34,848 bases of DNA from Lachnospiraceae bacterium (GCA_009911195.1 QXWV01000039.1:1-34848); one strand, 5' to 3'; shown: positions 1 to 8,287, counted from the stretch's first letter. Notes: a model not told the origin generated them from the letters alone. Numbers and translations are program-made.

Positions 1-108
1 CTACTGCTTTTTATCAATAGCCTTAAAACCGAACGCTGCATGGGGCAAAGACCCTGCCCGCTGCGCCGCCCATGAAATTTGATTTCTCTGGATTGAGGGA
101 TTCCCACC
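1..108. other. Left edge, no gene recognised
   Basis: I see no convincing coding region here. The stretch around 46-60 can form a short GC hairpin (GGGCA and TGCCC arms) without a following T-run. It may be the downstream region of a gene outside the window. Confidence 0.4.
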
Positions 109-146
109 TTGACAAATGGTACACATGATGTTAATTTATATATAAT
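109..146 (+). promoter_or_regulatory. Candidate promoter of the PTS operon
   Basis: A perfect TTGACA box lies at 109-114. The best placed -10 (TTAATT, 131-136, spacer 16) is weak, and the better TATAAT at 141-146 is too far away (26 bases). Transcription must begin upstream of the RAT element at 163 for the antitermination switch to work, which is why a promoter is expected here. The exact -10 is uncertain. Confidence 0.4.
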
Positions 147-162
147 TCATATGATATAGTAT

Positions 163-180
163 GTTACTGGAGAGCAGGCA
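163..180 (+). promoter_or_regulatory. RAT element, binding site for LicT/SacY-type antiterminator
   Basis: GTTACTG (163-169), a four-base gap, then GCAGGCA (174-180) match the two conserved halves of ribonucleic antiterminator sites of the Bacillus licS/bglP/sacB family. The second half overlaps the left arm of the terminator at 176-228, as in the classical mutually exclusive arrangement. A BglG/LicT-type RNA-binding protein is encoded two genes downstream (2475-3302), which is its probable ligand. Confidence 0.8.
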
Positions 181-228
181 TTAACTATGCATAATCTAAG
201 GGATGTTTATGCATGTTGATGCCTTTTT
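176..228 (+). terminator. Leader terminator controlled by RAT antitermination
   Basis: The left arm 176-194 pairs almost perfectly with 207-224 (about 18 base pairs with one G-T pair and one bulge). The loop is about 12 bases and TTTTT follows at 224-228. It lies between the promoter region and the PTS gene. When the antiterminator protein holds the RAT hairpin, the left arm is unavailable and transcription continues. Confidence 0.85.
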
Positions 229-279
229 GATGCATAGGCTCGGGCATAGGCATTCAAAAAAAATCAGGAGGGATAATTC

Positions 280-2430
280 ATGAAAGACAAAATTTTTGGT
301 GTGCTACAACGGGTGGGTAGGTCCTTTATGTTGCCAATTGCTATTCTGCCTGTGGCGGGGCTGCTGTTAGGTGTGGGCGGTTCCTTTACTAATGAGACAA
401 TGCTGGAAACCTATGGGCTTATGGGGCTTATGGGGCCTGGAACAGTGTTGAATGCTATTTTGCGGGTTATGAGTGCCGCAGGGGATATTGTATTTGCCAA
501 TCTCCCTATTATCTTTTCGATGGGTGTAGCTATAGGAATGGCGAAAAAGGAGAAAGAGGTGGCGGCATTATCCGCAGCAATTGCCTTTTTCATTATGCAT
601 GCTTCCATAGGGGCTATGATTGTAAACCATGGAGGGACGGAAGCGATGCTGGAAGGCGCGACTACATCGGTGGTTGGGATTACGTCACTGCAGATGGGAG
701 TGTTCGGCGGTATTATCGTAGGGCTTGGCGTGTCTATGCTCCATAACCGGTTTTATAAGATTGAGCTGCCCCAGGTTCTTTCATTTTTTGGGGGAACCAG
801 GTTTGTGCCGATTGTCAGCGGGCTGGCATATACCGTGGTGGGGATTTTAATGTTTTTTATCTGGCCGGTGATTCAGCAGGGAATCTATGCAGTAGGAGGC
901 GTTGTGCTGCAGTCAGGCTATGCAGGCACATGGGTTTATGGCCTGATGGAGAGGGCATTGATTCCGTTTGGGCTGCATCATGTATTTTATCTCCCATTCT
1001 GGCAGACGGCTTTGGGCGGTACGATGGAAGTGGGCGGACGCATGGTAGAAGGGGCGCAGAATATCTTCTTCGCACAACTGGCAGACCCTTCAGTGGAGCA
1101 TTTCGCTGTATCGGCGACCAGATTTATGACAGGGAAATTCCCATTGATGATTTTTGGGCTTCCGGGTGCTGCATTGGCCATGTATAAGGTGGCTAAACCT
1201 GAGAAAAAAGAGGCGGTGGCAGGGTTGCTGCTTTCGGCTGCGCTGACTTCTATGCTGACTGGTATTACGGAGCCGCTTGAATTTACATTTCTGTTTGTGG
1301 CACCGGTTTTGTATGCGATTCATTGTGTGTTTGCGGGGCTTGCCTATATGCTCATGCATGTGTTCGGCGTAGGCGTAGGTATGACCTTTTCCGGCGGGCT
1401 GATTGACCTCTTCCTCTTCGGTATCCTGCAGGGGAATGGGAAAACGAGTTGGATATGGATTGTGGTAGTAGGTATTGTTTATTTTGCAGTATATTACTTC
1501 CTGTTTTCTTTTCTTATAGCAAAGATGGATTTGAAGACTCCCGGACGGGATGACAGCGAGGAAGTAAAATTATATCGTAGAAGCGATGTGGATGCGAGGA
1601 AAAAAGGTGCATCCGGAGGGAATGCCGGGGTAGAAACAGAGGAGGATGCCCTATCGGCTTCTATTTGTAAGGGGTTGGGAGGTAAGAAAAATATTTCCGA
1701 TGTAGACTGCTGCGCCACAAGGCTGCGTTGCACCGTACATAAATCTGAACTGGTGGATGACAGTTTATTAAAGGCAACCGGGGCATCCGGCGTAGTGCAT
1801 AAGGGAAATGGGGTTCAGGTGATTTACGGGCCTAGAGTGACAGTGATTAAATCCAATCTGGAGGATTACCTGGAGACAGCGCCGGAGGAGGAATTTATCC
1901 CGGAGAATAATAAGGAAGAAGCGGCAGATGCAGTGCAGGAAGAGAAAGCTATGGGCAAGATTATGAAAACAGAAATCATATATAGCCCGGTAAACGGTAT
2001 TGCGGCTGATATTTCCGAAGCGCCGGATGAAGCGTTTGCAGGCCGTATGATGGGAGATGGTGCGATGGTGATACCGGAAGACGGTGAAGTCAGGGCGCCG
2101 GCGGATGGCGAAATCAGCTTTGTGTTTGAAACGAAACATGCGATTGGCTTTGAAACGGAGGACGGAACGGCTTTGCTGCTTCATATGGGAATCGATACCG
2201 TAAATCTGGGAGGCAAAGGTTTTGAAGTGTTGGTGGAAGACGGGGATATGGTGAAAAAAGGAGATGTACTGATGAAGTTAGATTTGGAATTTCTGAAAAA
2301 CAGTGCCCCATCGCTTGCCTCTCCGGTATTATGTACGGAATTGTCCGACAATCAGAAAGTACATCTGTTGACAAGCGGTAAAATAAAGGCGGGGGAAGCT
2401 CTCATGTCAGTAGATACTTATGAAAAATAA
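280..2430 (+). CDS. PTS sugar permease IICBA, glucose/maltose/GlcNAc family
   Basis: Single-chain phosphotransferase enzyme II that imports and phosphorylates a sugar at the membrane. The 716-residue protein has an N-terminal IIC domain (about 1-425, many hydrophobic segments, motif GTRFVPIVSG). A IIB domain follows (about 455-535) with the phospho-cysteine motif CATRLR at Cys478. The C-terminal IIA domain (about 570-710) has the phospho-histidine motif LLLHMGIDTV at His635. All three phosphorelay parts are complete, so only EI and HPr are needed. AGGAGGG precedes the ATG by a good distance. The leader carries a RAT/terminator switch and the antiterminator gene follows 44 bases downstream. 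The substrate cannot be fixed from sequence: glucose, maltose, alpha-glucosides or GlcNAc are all possible. Confidence 0.93.
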   Translation: MKDKIFGVLQRVGRSFMLPIAILPVAGLLLGVGGSFTNETMLETYGLMGLMGPGTVLNAILRVMSAAGDIVFANLPIIFSMGVAIGMAKKEKEVAALSAAIAFFIMHASIGAMIVNHGGTEAMLEGATTSVVGITSLQMGVFGGIIVGLGVSMLHNRFYKIELPQVLSFFGGTRFVPIVSGLAYTVVGILMFFIWPVIQQGIYAVGGVVLQSGYAGTWVYGLMERALIPFGLHHVFYLPFWQTALGGTMEVGGRMVEGAQNIFFAQLADPSVEHFAVSATRFMTGKFPLMIFGLPGAALAMYKVAKPEKKEAVAGLLLSAALTSMLTGITEPLEFTFLFVAPVLYAIHCVFAGLAYMLMHVFGVGVGMTFSGGLIDLFLFGILQGNGKTSWIWIVVVGIVYFAVYYFLFSFLIAKMDLKTPGRDDSEEVKLYRRSDVDARKKGASGGNAGVETEEDALSASICKGLGGKKNISDVDCCATRLRCTVHKSELVDDSLLKATGASGVVHKGNGVQVIYGPRVTVIKSNLEDYLETAPEEEFIPENNKEEAADAVQEEKAMGKIMKTEIIYSPVNGIAADISEAPDEAFAGRMMGDGAMVIPEDGEVRAPADGEISFVFETKHAIGFETEDGTALLLHMGIDTVNLGGKGFEVLVEDGDMVKKGDVLMKLDLEFLKNSAPSLASPVLCTELSDNQKVHLLTSGKIKAGEALMSVDTYEK

Positions 2431-2474
2431 GCATTAGCTAAAAGGGCAGAATACGTCTGTGGGGGAAAAGTGCA

Positions 2475-3302
2475 ATGTTCAGAGTGAAGAAGGTGTTAAA
2501 CCACAATACGCTGATAGGTATTGGAATGGAGGATAACCGGGAATATCTTCTGATTGGGAAAGGGATTGGGTTCGGAAGGAAAATAAGTGAAAGAATAGAA
2601 GCTACTGGGGAAAGTACAGTATATTCCCTCCATGAGCAGACGCAGCGAGGGGCTGCGGCAGAGCTGGTGAAAGGGATGGACCCGGTTTTTTTGGAAATAG
2701 CGGAACAGATATTAAAGGAAAGTGAACAGGTTTTTGGCAGAATTGACTGGGCAATCCTTTTCCCCATGGCAGACCATATTGCATTTGCAGTAAAAAGGAT
2801 ACGGAACAACGAACAGATAAGCAATCCCCTGACAGGGGATATCCGGGCGTTGTTCCATATAGAATATAAAGTAGCGCAGGGTATCTGCCCGGTTTTGAAG
2901 GAAAGGCTGGATGTGGAAATTGATGAGCATGAAATAGGTTATATCGCATTACATATCCATTCGGCCATTGAAGATGAGAATGTAGCGCTGTCCATGCAGA
3001 TAGCCAGGACAGTTAGGGAATGTATCCAGCTTGTGGAAAATGAGACGGGGATGACGATTGATGTCATGTCGCTTTCCTATAACAGGCTAATGAACCATGT
3101 CCGCTATATGGTGGCGAGGGCAGTAAAAGGGGAAAAATTAAAGCTGAATATGAATGATTATATGTCAGAAAAATTCCCGGATGCTTTCCGTCTGGCTTCC
3201 ATCGTATGCGGCCATCTGGAAAAATATTTGAAAAAGCCGTTGGATGAGGTGGAAACCGGTTATTTGGCTATGCATATACAGAGGGTTTCCGGGGAAGAAT
3301 AG
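2475..3302 (+). CDS. licT: BglG/LicT-family transcription antiterminator
   Basis: RNA-binding antiterminator regulated by PTS phosphorylation. The 275 residues contain the N-terminal co-antiterminator RNA-binding domain (about 1-55, beginning FRVKKVLNHNTLIGI) and two PRD domains. Their regulatory histidines are visible in MADHIAFAV and IALHIHSAI (PRD1) and in MNHVRYMV and LAMHIQRV (PRD2). It sits 44 bases after the PTS permease and probably shares its transcript. It should bind the RAT at 163-180 and so control its own operon. Length and domain order are those of a full family member. The specific name licT marks the family only. Confidence 0.92.
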   Translation: MFRVKKVLNHNTLIGIGMEDNREYLLIGKGIGFGRKISERIEATGESTVYSLHEQTQRGAAAELVKGMDPVFLEIAEQILKESEQVFGRIDWAILFPMADHIAFAVKRIRNNEQISNPLTGDIRALFHIEYKVAQGICPVLKERLDVEIDEHEIGYIALHIHSAIEDENVALSMQIARTVRECIQLVENETGMTIDVMSLSYNRLMNHVRYMVARAVKGEKLKLNMNDYMSEKFPDAFRLASIVCGHLEKYLKKPLDEVETGYLAMHIQRVSGEE

Positions 3303-3375
3303 GAAGATTCCCCAAACTTTCCCATATAGAAAAATCCCTTCGGGCAGATATCCGCGGCGATGTGTTCCTATTCTT
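3295..3375. repeat. Inverted repeat spanning the convergent gene ends
   Basis: AAGAATAGGAA (3295-3305) and its exact complement TTCCTATTCTT (3365-3375) flank 59 bases. Each arm contains the TAG stop of one of the two converging genes (antiterminator and PHP phosphatase). It may help bidirectional termination, because TTTT follows the right arm, but similar gene ends could produce it by chance. Confidence 0.4.
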
Positions 3376-4084
3376 TTATAAACCGGAGGAATGCCTCCAT
3401 AGAACGGTTTAATATCAGTTCTTGCGGGAAGCCCACTTCACGGATAAGGGTCAGGGCATAGGAAAAATCCCCAATACTGGCGCAGCCGTGGCTGTCACTG
3501 GAAAGAATCACCGGGTAGCGGTATTTATGGCAAAGCCTTAAAATGGCTTTGTCATTTTCTTTTGTATTGCCCCGATAACCTTTGGGCGAGAGGGAACTGT
3601 TGTTGATTTCCAGCAGGACATGGAAATCCATGGCAGCTTCTATCAGGCGGTCATAGTCAACCGGATATTTTTCGTCATCCGGGTGGGCGATGATGCGGAT
3701 ATAAGGGTTTTCCATAGCACGGATATAGGCTTTGGTATTTTCCTCCCGGCTTTTGGGTGGGAAGCAGGGTGGATGCATGCCGGCGATACAGTAATCCAAA
3801 TGTTTCATGATATCATCGGGCAAGTCCAGACTGCTTCCGCTCCCCATAATATTGGCCTCAGCCCCATATAAAACGGAAATGCCCATGCGCTTTGCAGGAG
3901 CCAGGCGCAGGCTGCGGAAATAAGAAAGGCCGCAGGAATGGGGGATTTTCGGCCCATGCTCGCTGATGCCCAACAGTTTAAGCCCCATATGGGATGCATA
4001 TTTTATCATATCGCTAACCGTATCTTCCGTATTATGCCCGCTGGAAACGGAATGGGTATGTACGTCTAATACAAAAGAATCCAT
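3368..4084 (-). CDS. PHP-domain phosphatase, YcdX family
   Basis: Metal-dependent phosphoesterase of the polymerase-and-histidinol-phosphatase superfamily, 238 residues. Metal-binding motifs run from HTHS near the N terminus (residues 9-12), through SEHG, the AGMHPP region and IAHPDD, to SSDSHG near the C terminus, the usual PHP order. AGGAGG lies just upstream of the ATG (complement of 4090-4095). The gene is divergent from the BMC operon. A candidate -10 on its strand (TATTAT, complement of 4184-4189) abuts the operator repeats at 4190-4227, so it may respond to the same regulator. The substrate is unknown. A role in dephosphorylating a sugar-phosphate made by the pathway is only a guess. 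Confidence 0.85.
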   Translation of the reverse strand: MDSFVLDVHTHSVSSGHNTEDTVSDMIKYASHMGLKLLGISEHGPKIPHSCGLSYFRSLRLAPAKRMGISVLYGAEANIMGSGSSLDLPDDIMKHLDYCIAGMHPPCFPPKSREENTKAYIRAMENPYIRIIAHPDDEKYPVDYDRLIEAAMDFHVLLEINNSSLSPKGYRGNTKENDKAILRLCHKYRYPVILSSDSHGCASIGDFSYALTLIREVGFPQELILNRSMEAFLRFIKE

Positions 4085-4189
4085 AACATCCTCCTGCCCT
4101 CAATCATCAAGTATAGACCCGATAGTCTTGCCGGAATGCTCTTCTTTACCTAAAGTTTCACAAACCAACTCCATCACAAGTTTATAATA

Positions 4190-4227
4190 CCACAAAAACA
4201 ACACAAAAACAACATAAAATATGTTGG
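4190..4227. promoter_or_regulatory. Operator repeats upstream of the BMC operon
   Basis: CACAAAAACAA occurs twice in direct tandem (4191-4201 and 4202-4212). A short palindrome AACATA-AAA-TATGTT (4211-4225) follows. The same box recurs at 9467-9477, with an inverted near-copy at 9489-9500, around the second BMC promoter. The repeats lie 6-43 bases upstream of the -35 at 4233. The local DeoR-family protein (18465-19235) is the likely binder. Confidence 0.65.
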
Positions 4228-4232
4228 ATTAG

Positions 4233-4261
4233 TTGACTTTTGGAAAATGCATGTTTATAAT
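4233..4261 (+). promoter_or_regulatory. Promoter of the glycyl radical enzyme operon
   Basis: TTGACT (4233-4238), a 17-base spacer and a perfect TATAAT (4256-4261) form a strong vegetative promoter. Transcription would start about 35 bases before the ATG at 4304. Confidence 0.8.
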
Positions 4262-4303
4262 AGAGATTAAGAATGGAAGCGGGAAACAGTGGAAGGAGAA
4301 GTT

Positions 4304-6841
4304 ATGGGATTATATCAATATGAAATTACGGATGTAAAGAAAACGGAAAGAATAGACAGGCTGGTAGCCCATCTTTTTGCAAAAATGCCGGAAATTGAAT
4401 CGGCCAGGGCTAAATTGATTACGGAATCATATAAGGAGACGGAAAATGAGCCGATGATTATGCGTCGGGCAAAAGCGTTCGCCCATATTTTGAGGAATAT
4501 ACCGATTATTATCCGGGAGGATGAGCTGGTGGTGGGAAGCAGCACCATTGCCCCCAGGGGATGCCAGACCTACCCTGAATTTTCCTATGAATGGCTGGAA
4601 GCGGAATTCGATACGGTAGCTACCCGCAGCGCTGACCCTTTTTACATATCGGAACAGGCGAAACGTGAAATCAAAGAAGCGGACAGCTATTGGAAAGGGA
4701 AAACCACAAGCGAACTGGCTACTTCCTATATGGAGCCGGAGACGTTGACAGCCATGGAGCATAACATGTTTACGCCGGGCAATTATTTTTATAATGGGGT
4801 AGGGCATGTGACAGTGCAGTATGAGAAGGTTCTGGCTATCGGCTATGAGGGAATCCGTGCCGAAGCGGAGAAGCTTTTATCGGAATGCGATTTCGGTGAC
4901 GGGGATTATGCGAGAAAATCCCGTTTCCTTCAGGCGGTTATTATCAGTTGCAATGCGGTGATTGATTATGCCAACAGATATGCGGTGCTGGCGAAACAGA
5001 TGGCGGCGGAATGCAAGGATGCCACAAGGCGGGCGGAGCTTTTAAAAATCAGCGAAAACTGTAGCAAAGTACCTGCAAAAGGGGCGGATAGCTTTTATGA
5101 GGCTTGCCAGTCTTTCTGGTTTGTGCAGCAGCTTTTGCAGTTAGAGTCCAGCGGGCATTCCATTTCCCCGGGGCGGTTTGACCAGTATATGTACCCCTAT
5201 TATGAAGCGGATAGGAAGAAAGGGATATTAAGCAGGGAATTCGCCCAGGAGCTAATCGATTGTATATGGGTAAAATTAAATGATTTGAATAAATGCAGGG
5301 ATGCGGCTTCCGCAGAGGGTTTTGCGGGCTACAGCCTGTTCCAGAACCTGATAGCCGGAGGGCAGAACGGGGATGGGGTGGACGTGACCAATGATTTATC
5401 TTTTATGACCATCCAAGCCTCCATGCATGTGCAGCTACCTCAGCCGTCCTTCTCGGTCAGGGTATGGAACGGCACGCCCCATGAGTTCCTGATTAAGGCG
5501 GCGGAGCTGACCAGGACAGGGGTCGGGCTTCCGGCTTATTATAATGATGAAGTGATTATCCCGGCGCTGATAAACAGAGGGCTGACTTTGAAGGATGCGC
5601 GAGAATACAATATTATCGGCTGTGTGGAGCCCCAGAAGGCAGGGAAGACGGAAGGGTGGCACGATGCGGCATTTTTCAATATGTGCCGTCCGATGGAGCT
5701 GGTATTTTCCCAGGGGAAGGATAAGGGCGTCCAGGTGGGCGTTGTGACCAAACCTGTGGAAGAAATGAAAGAGTTTGAAGAATTCTACGATGCCTATAAA
5801 GAGCAGATGAATTATATGATTAAGCTGCTGGTTAACGCGGACAATGCCATAGATGTTGCCCATGCGCAAAGATGTCCGCTGCCGTTCCTTTCCTGTATGG
5901 TGGATGACTGTATGGGCAGAGGGCTGACCGTCCAGGAAGGCGGGGCCATTTATAACTTCACCGGCCCCCAGGGCTTTGGGGTGGCAAATATGGCGGATGC
6001 CCTTTATGCGGTGAAAACGTTGGTGTTTGATGAACATAAGGCCACGTTAAAAGAGTTCAAAGAAGCGTTGGCTACCAATTATGGCAAAGGGCTGACCAAA
6101 GAAATGGTAGGGGAAATGACGGCCCAGATTGCTTCCGGACTAAAAGAAGCAGGGAAGGAGATAGGGGAAAAAGAAATTGCCGCCATTATGAAAACGGTAA
6201 TCGAAACTTCCCAGATGCCATCCATAAAAGAAAACGGGGAGCGGCTGCTCAAATTAATCGACCAGGTTCCTAAATTCGGAAATGATATTCCCGAGGTGGA
6301 CGCTTTTGCCAGGGATGTGGCTTATACATATACAAGGCCATTGCAGGAATATAAAAATCCCAGGGGCGGTATTTACCAGGCGGGGCTTTACCCGGTATCA
6401 GCCAATGTTCCTTTGGGGGCGCAGACAGGGGCTACCCCTGACGGCAGACTGGCCGGTACGCCTGTAGCGGACGGGGTATCCCCATCGGCGGGCAAAGATG
6501 TGAACGGCCCTACGGCCGCGGCCAATTCGGTGGCAAGGCTGGACCATTATATCGCTTCCAACGGAACGTTGTTTAACCAGAAGTTCCATCCTTCCGCTTT
6601 GAGTGGCAGGGAAGGGCTGGAGAAATTTGTGGCGCTGATACGGGCATATTTCGACCAGAAAGGAAGCCATATGCAGTTTAACGTAGTCAGCCGGGAAACG
6701 CTGTTAGATGCCCAGAAGAACCCGGAAAAATATAAACATTTGGTGGTAAGGGTGGCAGGATACAGCGCATTGTTTACCACGCTCTCCCGCTCCTTGCAGG
6801 ATGACATTATCAACAGGACGGAACAGGGATTCGGCGTATAG
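4304..6841 (+). CDS. Glycyl radical 1,2-propanediol dehydratase (B12-independent)
   Basis: Signature BMC enzyme that dehydrates 1,2-propanediol to propanal by radical chemistry. 845 residues from the ATG at 4304, chosen because GGAAGGAG lies 6 bases upstream. A GTG at 4289 would add five residues but has no better site. The thiyl cysteine lies in IIGCVEPQ (Cys440, with Glu442) and the radical glycine in RVAGYSA (Gly819). Substrate-site residues His168, His285 and Ser286 are also visible. As I recall, the characterised Roseburia inulinivorans enzyme uses His166, Cys438, Glu440 and Gly817. That is the same spacing shifted by two, which favours diol dehydratase over choline lyase. The aldolase and PduP/ADH genes support this. 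No terminal encapsulation helix is obvious. Glycerol dehydratase activity is the main alternative. Confidence 0.93.
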   Translation: MGLYQYEITDVKKTERIDRLVAHLFAKMPEIESARAKLITESYKETENEPMIMRRAKAFAHILRNIPIIIREDELVVGSSTIAPRGCQTYPEFSYEWLEAEFDTVATRSADPFYISEQAKREIKEADSYWKGKTTSELATSYMEPETLTAMEHNMFTPGNYFYNGVGHVTVQYEKVLAIGYEGIRAEAEKLLSECDFGDGDYARKSRFLQAVIISCNAVIDYANRYAVLAKQMAAECKDATRRAELLKISENCSKVPAKGADSFYEACQSFWFVQQLLQLESSGHSISPGRFDQYMYPYYEADRKKGILSREFAQELIDCIWVKLNDLNKCRDAASAEGFAGYSLFQNLIAGGQNGDGVDVTNDLSFMTIQASMHVQLPQPSFSVRVWNGTPHEFLIKAAELTRTGVGLPAYYNDEVIIPALINRGLTLKDAREYNIIGCVEPQKAGKTEGWHDAAFFNMCRPMELVFSQGKDKGVQVGVVTKPVEEMKEFEEFYDAYKEQMNYMIKLLVNADNAIDVAHAQRCPLPFLSCMVDDCMGRGLTVQEGGAIYNFTGPQGFGVANMADALYAVKTLVFDEHKATLKEFKEALATNYGKGLTKEMVGEMTAQIASGLKEAGKEIGEKEIAAIMKTVIETSQMPSIKENGERLLKLIDQVPKFGNDIPEVDAFARDVAYTYTRPLQEYKNPRGGIYQAGLYPVSANVPLGAQTGATPDGRLAGTPVADGVSPSAGKDVNGPTAAANSVARLDHYIASNGTLFNQKFHPSALSGREGLEKFVALIRAYFDQKGSHMQFNVVSRETLLDAQKNPEKYKHLVVRVAGYSALFTTLSRSLQDDIINRTEQGFGV

Positions 6842-6862
6842 AAGGAAATGAGGTTTTGTTTG

Positions 6863-6878
6863 TGCCGCTAAAACGGCA
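6863..6878 (+). other. Small hairpin between radical enzyme and activase genes
   Basis: TGCCG (6863-6867) pairs with CGGCA (6874-6878) over a six-base loop in the 54-base gap between the two cistrons. There is no T-run, so it is not a terminator. It may affect relative expression of enzyme and activase. Confidence 0.35.
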
Positions 6879-6895
6879 TAAGGGAAAGGTTGAAA

Positions 6896-7777
6896 ATGGA
6901 AACATATAGGCAGACAAAAGGGCGTATTTTTGATATCCAGAAATTTTCTATCCATGATGGCGATGGCATTCGCACGATTGTATTTTTAAAAGGCTGTGTG
7001 CTCAGGTGCAGATGGTGCTGTAACCCGGAATCCCAGGAATATGCCATTCAGACGATGAAGGTACTGGGAGAGCCGAAAATCATTGGCCAGGATGTGACGG
7101 TGGATGAGGTGATGAAGACGGTGGAACAGGACCGGCCATACTATTACCGTTCCGGGGGCGGCCTGACGCTATCCGGTGGGGAAAGCCTCTGCCAGCCGGA
7201 GTTCACCAGGGATTTGCTTCGGGCGGCAAAGGAGAATGGTATCAATACGGCCATGGAAAGCATGGCATGTGCGAAATATGAAGTAATTGAAAGTATCCTG
7301 CCATACCTTGACCACTATTTGCTGGATATTAAGCATATGAACCCGGAAAAGCATAAGGAATTTACCGGGAGGAGCAATGAACTGATGCTGGAAAATGCCA
7401 GAAAAATAGCATGTTCCGGGCAGGCCAGGCTGAGCATACGCATACCGGTGATTCCTACATTTAATGACGGAGAAGAAGAAATCCGGGCTATAGCGAGGTA
7501 CGCGAAGGAACTGGATGAGGAATCCCGGGGGGCAGGCAGGCATAAGGCAGGAAATTCCGGAACTTCCCATTTGGGAATGGGGAATTCGGGGACAGGGCAT
7601 TTAGGAATTGAAAAGATTCACCTTCTCCCCTACCATAGGCTTGGACAGGATAAATATGACGGCTTGGATAGGGAATATCTGATGAAGGATATCATCCCGC
7701 CCAGTGCAGGGCAGATGGAGAGGCTGAAAAAGGCGGCGGAGCAGGAGTCCGGGCTGGTATGCCAGATTGGCGGTTGA
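6896..7777 (+). CDS. Radical SAM glycyl radical enzyme activase
   Basis: Installs the glycyl radical on the dehydratase encoded just upstream. 293 residues from the ATG at 6896 (AGGGAAAGG upstream; a TTG two codons earlier is possible). The radical SAM cluster motif CVLRCRWC (CX3CX2C) follows FSIHDGDGIRT, and GGGLTLSGGE is the glycine-rich SAM-binding motif. The segment between CCNPES and GGGLTLSGGE is short and has none of the extra cysteines of a ferredoxin-like double [4Fe-4S] insert found in many activases. Residues about 215-240, just before IHLLPYHRLGQ, contain an unusual Gly/Ser/His stretch made by a 30-base tandem duplication. The family assignment is firm. The effect of the insertion is unknown. 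Confidence 0.92.
   Translation: METYRQTKGRIFDIQKFSIHDGDGIRTIVFLKGCVLRCRWCCNPESQEYAIQTMKVLGEPKIIGQDVTVDEVMKTVEQDRPYYYRSGGGLTLSGGESLCQPEFTRDLLRAAKENGINTAMESMACAKYEVIESILPYLDHYLLDIKHMNPEKHKEFTGRSNELMLENARKIACSGQARLSIRIPVIPTFNDGEEEIRAIARYAKELDEESRGAGRHKAGNSGTSHLGMGNSGTGHLGIEKIHLLPYHRLGQDKYDGLDREYLMKDIIPPSAGQMERLKKAAEQESGLVCQIGG
7550..7609 (+). repeat. Imperfect 30-base tandem repeat inside the activase gene
   Basis: Units 7550-7579 and 7580-7609 encode GNSGTSHLGM and GNSGTGHLGI. The reading frame is kept. The repeat lies between a helix ending in the ELDEESRG segment and the conserved IHLLPYH strand, a loop position. Confidence 0.75.
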
Positions 7778-7838
7778 TGACCCGCGCCGGGGAGCTTGGC
7801 GGAATGAAAAAATGGTGAAATAGATAAGGACGGTAATT

Positions 7839-8285
7839 ATGGGTATGCAGGAGAATTTATGGCAATCGGGCAATGGGGATTTAAGCAATAGGGTATCCGG
7901 AAATGGTATCCGGCCATCGGATGAGCTGTCAACGGAAGGGAAAACGAGGATTGTCCAGGAGCTGGTGCCGGGGAAACAGATTACGATTGCCCATTTAATA
8001 GCGAATCCGGATAAGGTTTTATATGAGAAGCTGGGTTTAGACCCCAGCGTGGACTATTCCAGGTCGGCCATCGGCGTACTGACCATAAGCCCGGCGGAAA
8101 CGGCGGTCATCGCTGCTGACATTGCAGTAAAAGCGGCAGGGATTGAGCTTGGCTTTGTGGACAGGTTCAGCGGTACACTGATTGTTACTGGAACAGTATC
8201 GGAGACAGAAGCTTCTTTAAAGGCGGTGCTGGAATATACGAAAGAAAAAATGGGATTTGCCGTATGCCCATTTACGCGTACATAA
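7839..8285 (+). CDS. BMC shell protein, circularly permuted EutS/PduU type
   Basis: Hexamer-forming shell subunit of the microcompartment, 148 residues. The permuted BMC fold begins at about residue 36 with RIVQELVPGKQITIAHLIANP, the hallmark strand and loop of EutS/PduU. The fold runs on to EYTKEKMGFAVCPFTRT. About 33 residues precede it (rich in Gly, Asn and Ser). Classical family members are shorter (roughly 110-120 residues), so this N-terminal extension is unusual. No Met lies between it and the fold, so it is not a start-site error unless a rare codon is used. The upstream ribosome site (AGGACGG) is modest. The end overlaps the extended frame of the next gene, implying translational coupling with the EutP/PduV gene. 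Confidence 0.88.
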   Translation: MGMQENLWQSGNGDLSNRVSGNGIRPSDELSTEGKTRIVQELVPGKQITIAHLIANPDKVLYEKLGLDPSVDYSRSAIGVLTISPAETAVIAADIAVKAAGIELGFVDRFSGTLIVTGTVSETEASLKAVLEYTKEKMGFAVCPFTRT

Positions 8286-8287
8286 AT

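Noticed and set aside
4274-4288. Possible CcpA catabolite site (TGGAAGCGGGAAACA) between promoter and start of the radical enzyme gene
   Set aside because: The left half fits the cre consensus but the right half is shifted by one base and the central bases do not match. Glucose repression is plausible but not supported by this site.
4304-6841. Choline trimethylamine-lyase (CutC) as the identity of the radical enzyme
   Set aside because: His168, His285/Ser286 and the residue spacing fit diol/glycerol dehydratases, and the locus carries a deoxysugar aldolase and no choline genes.
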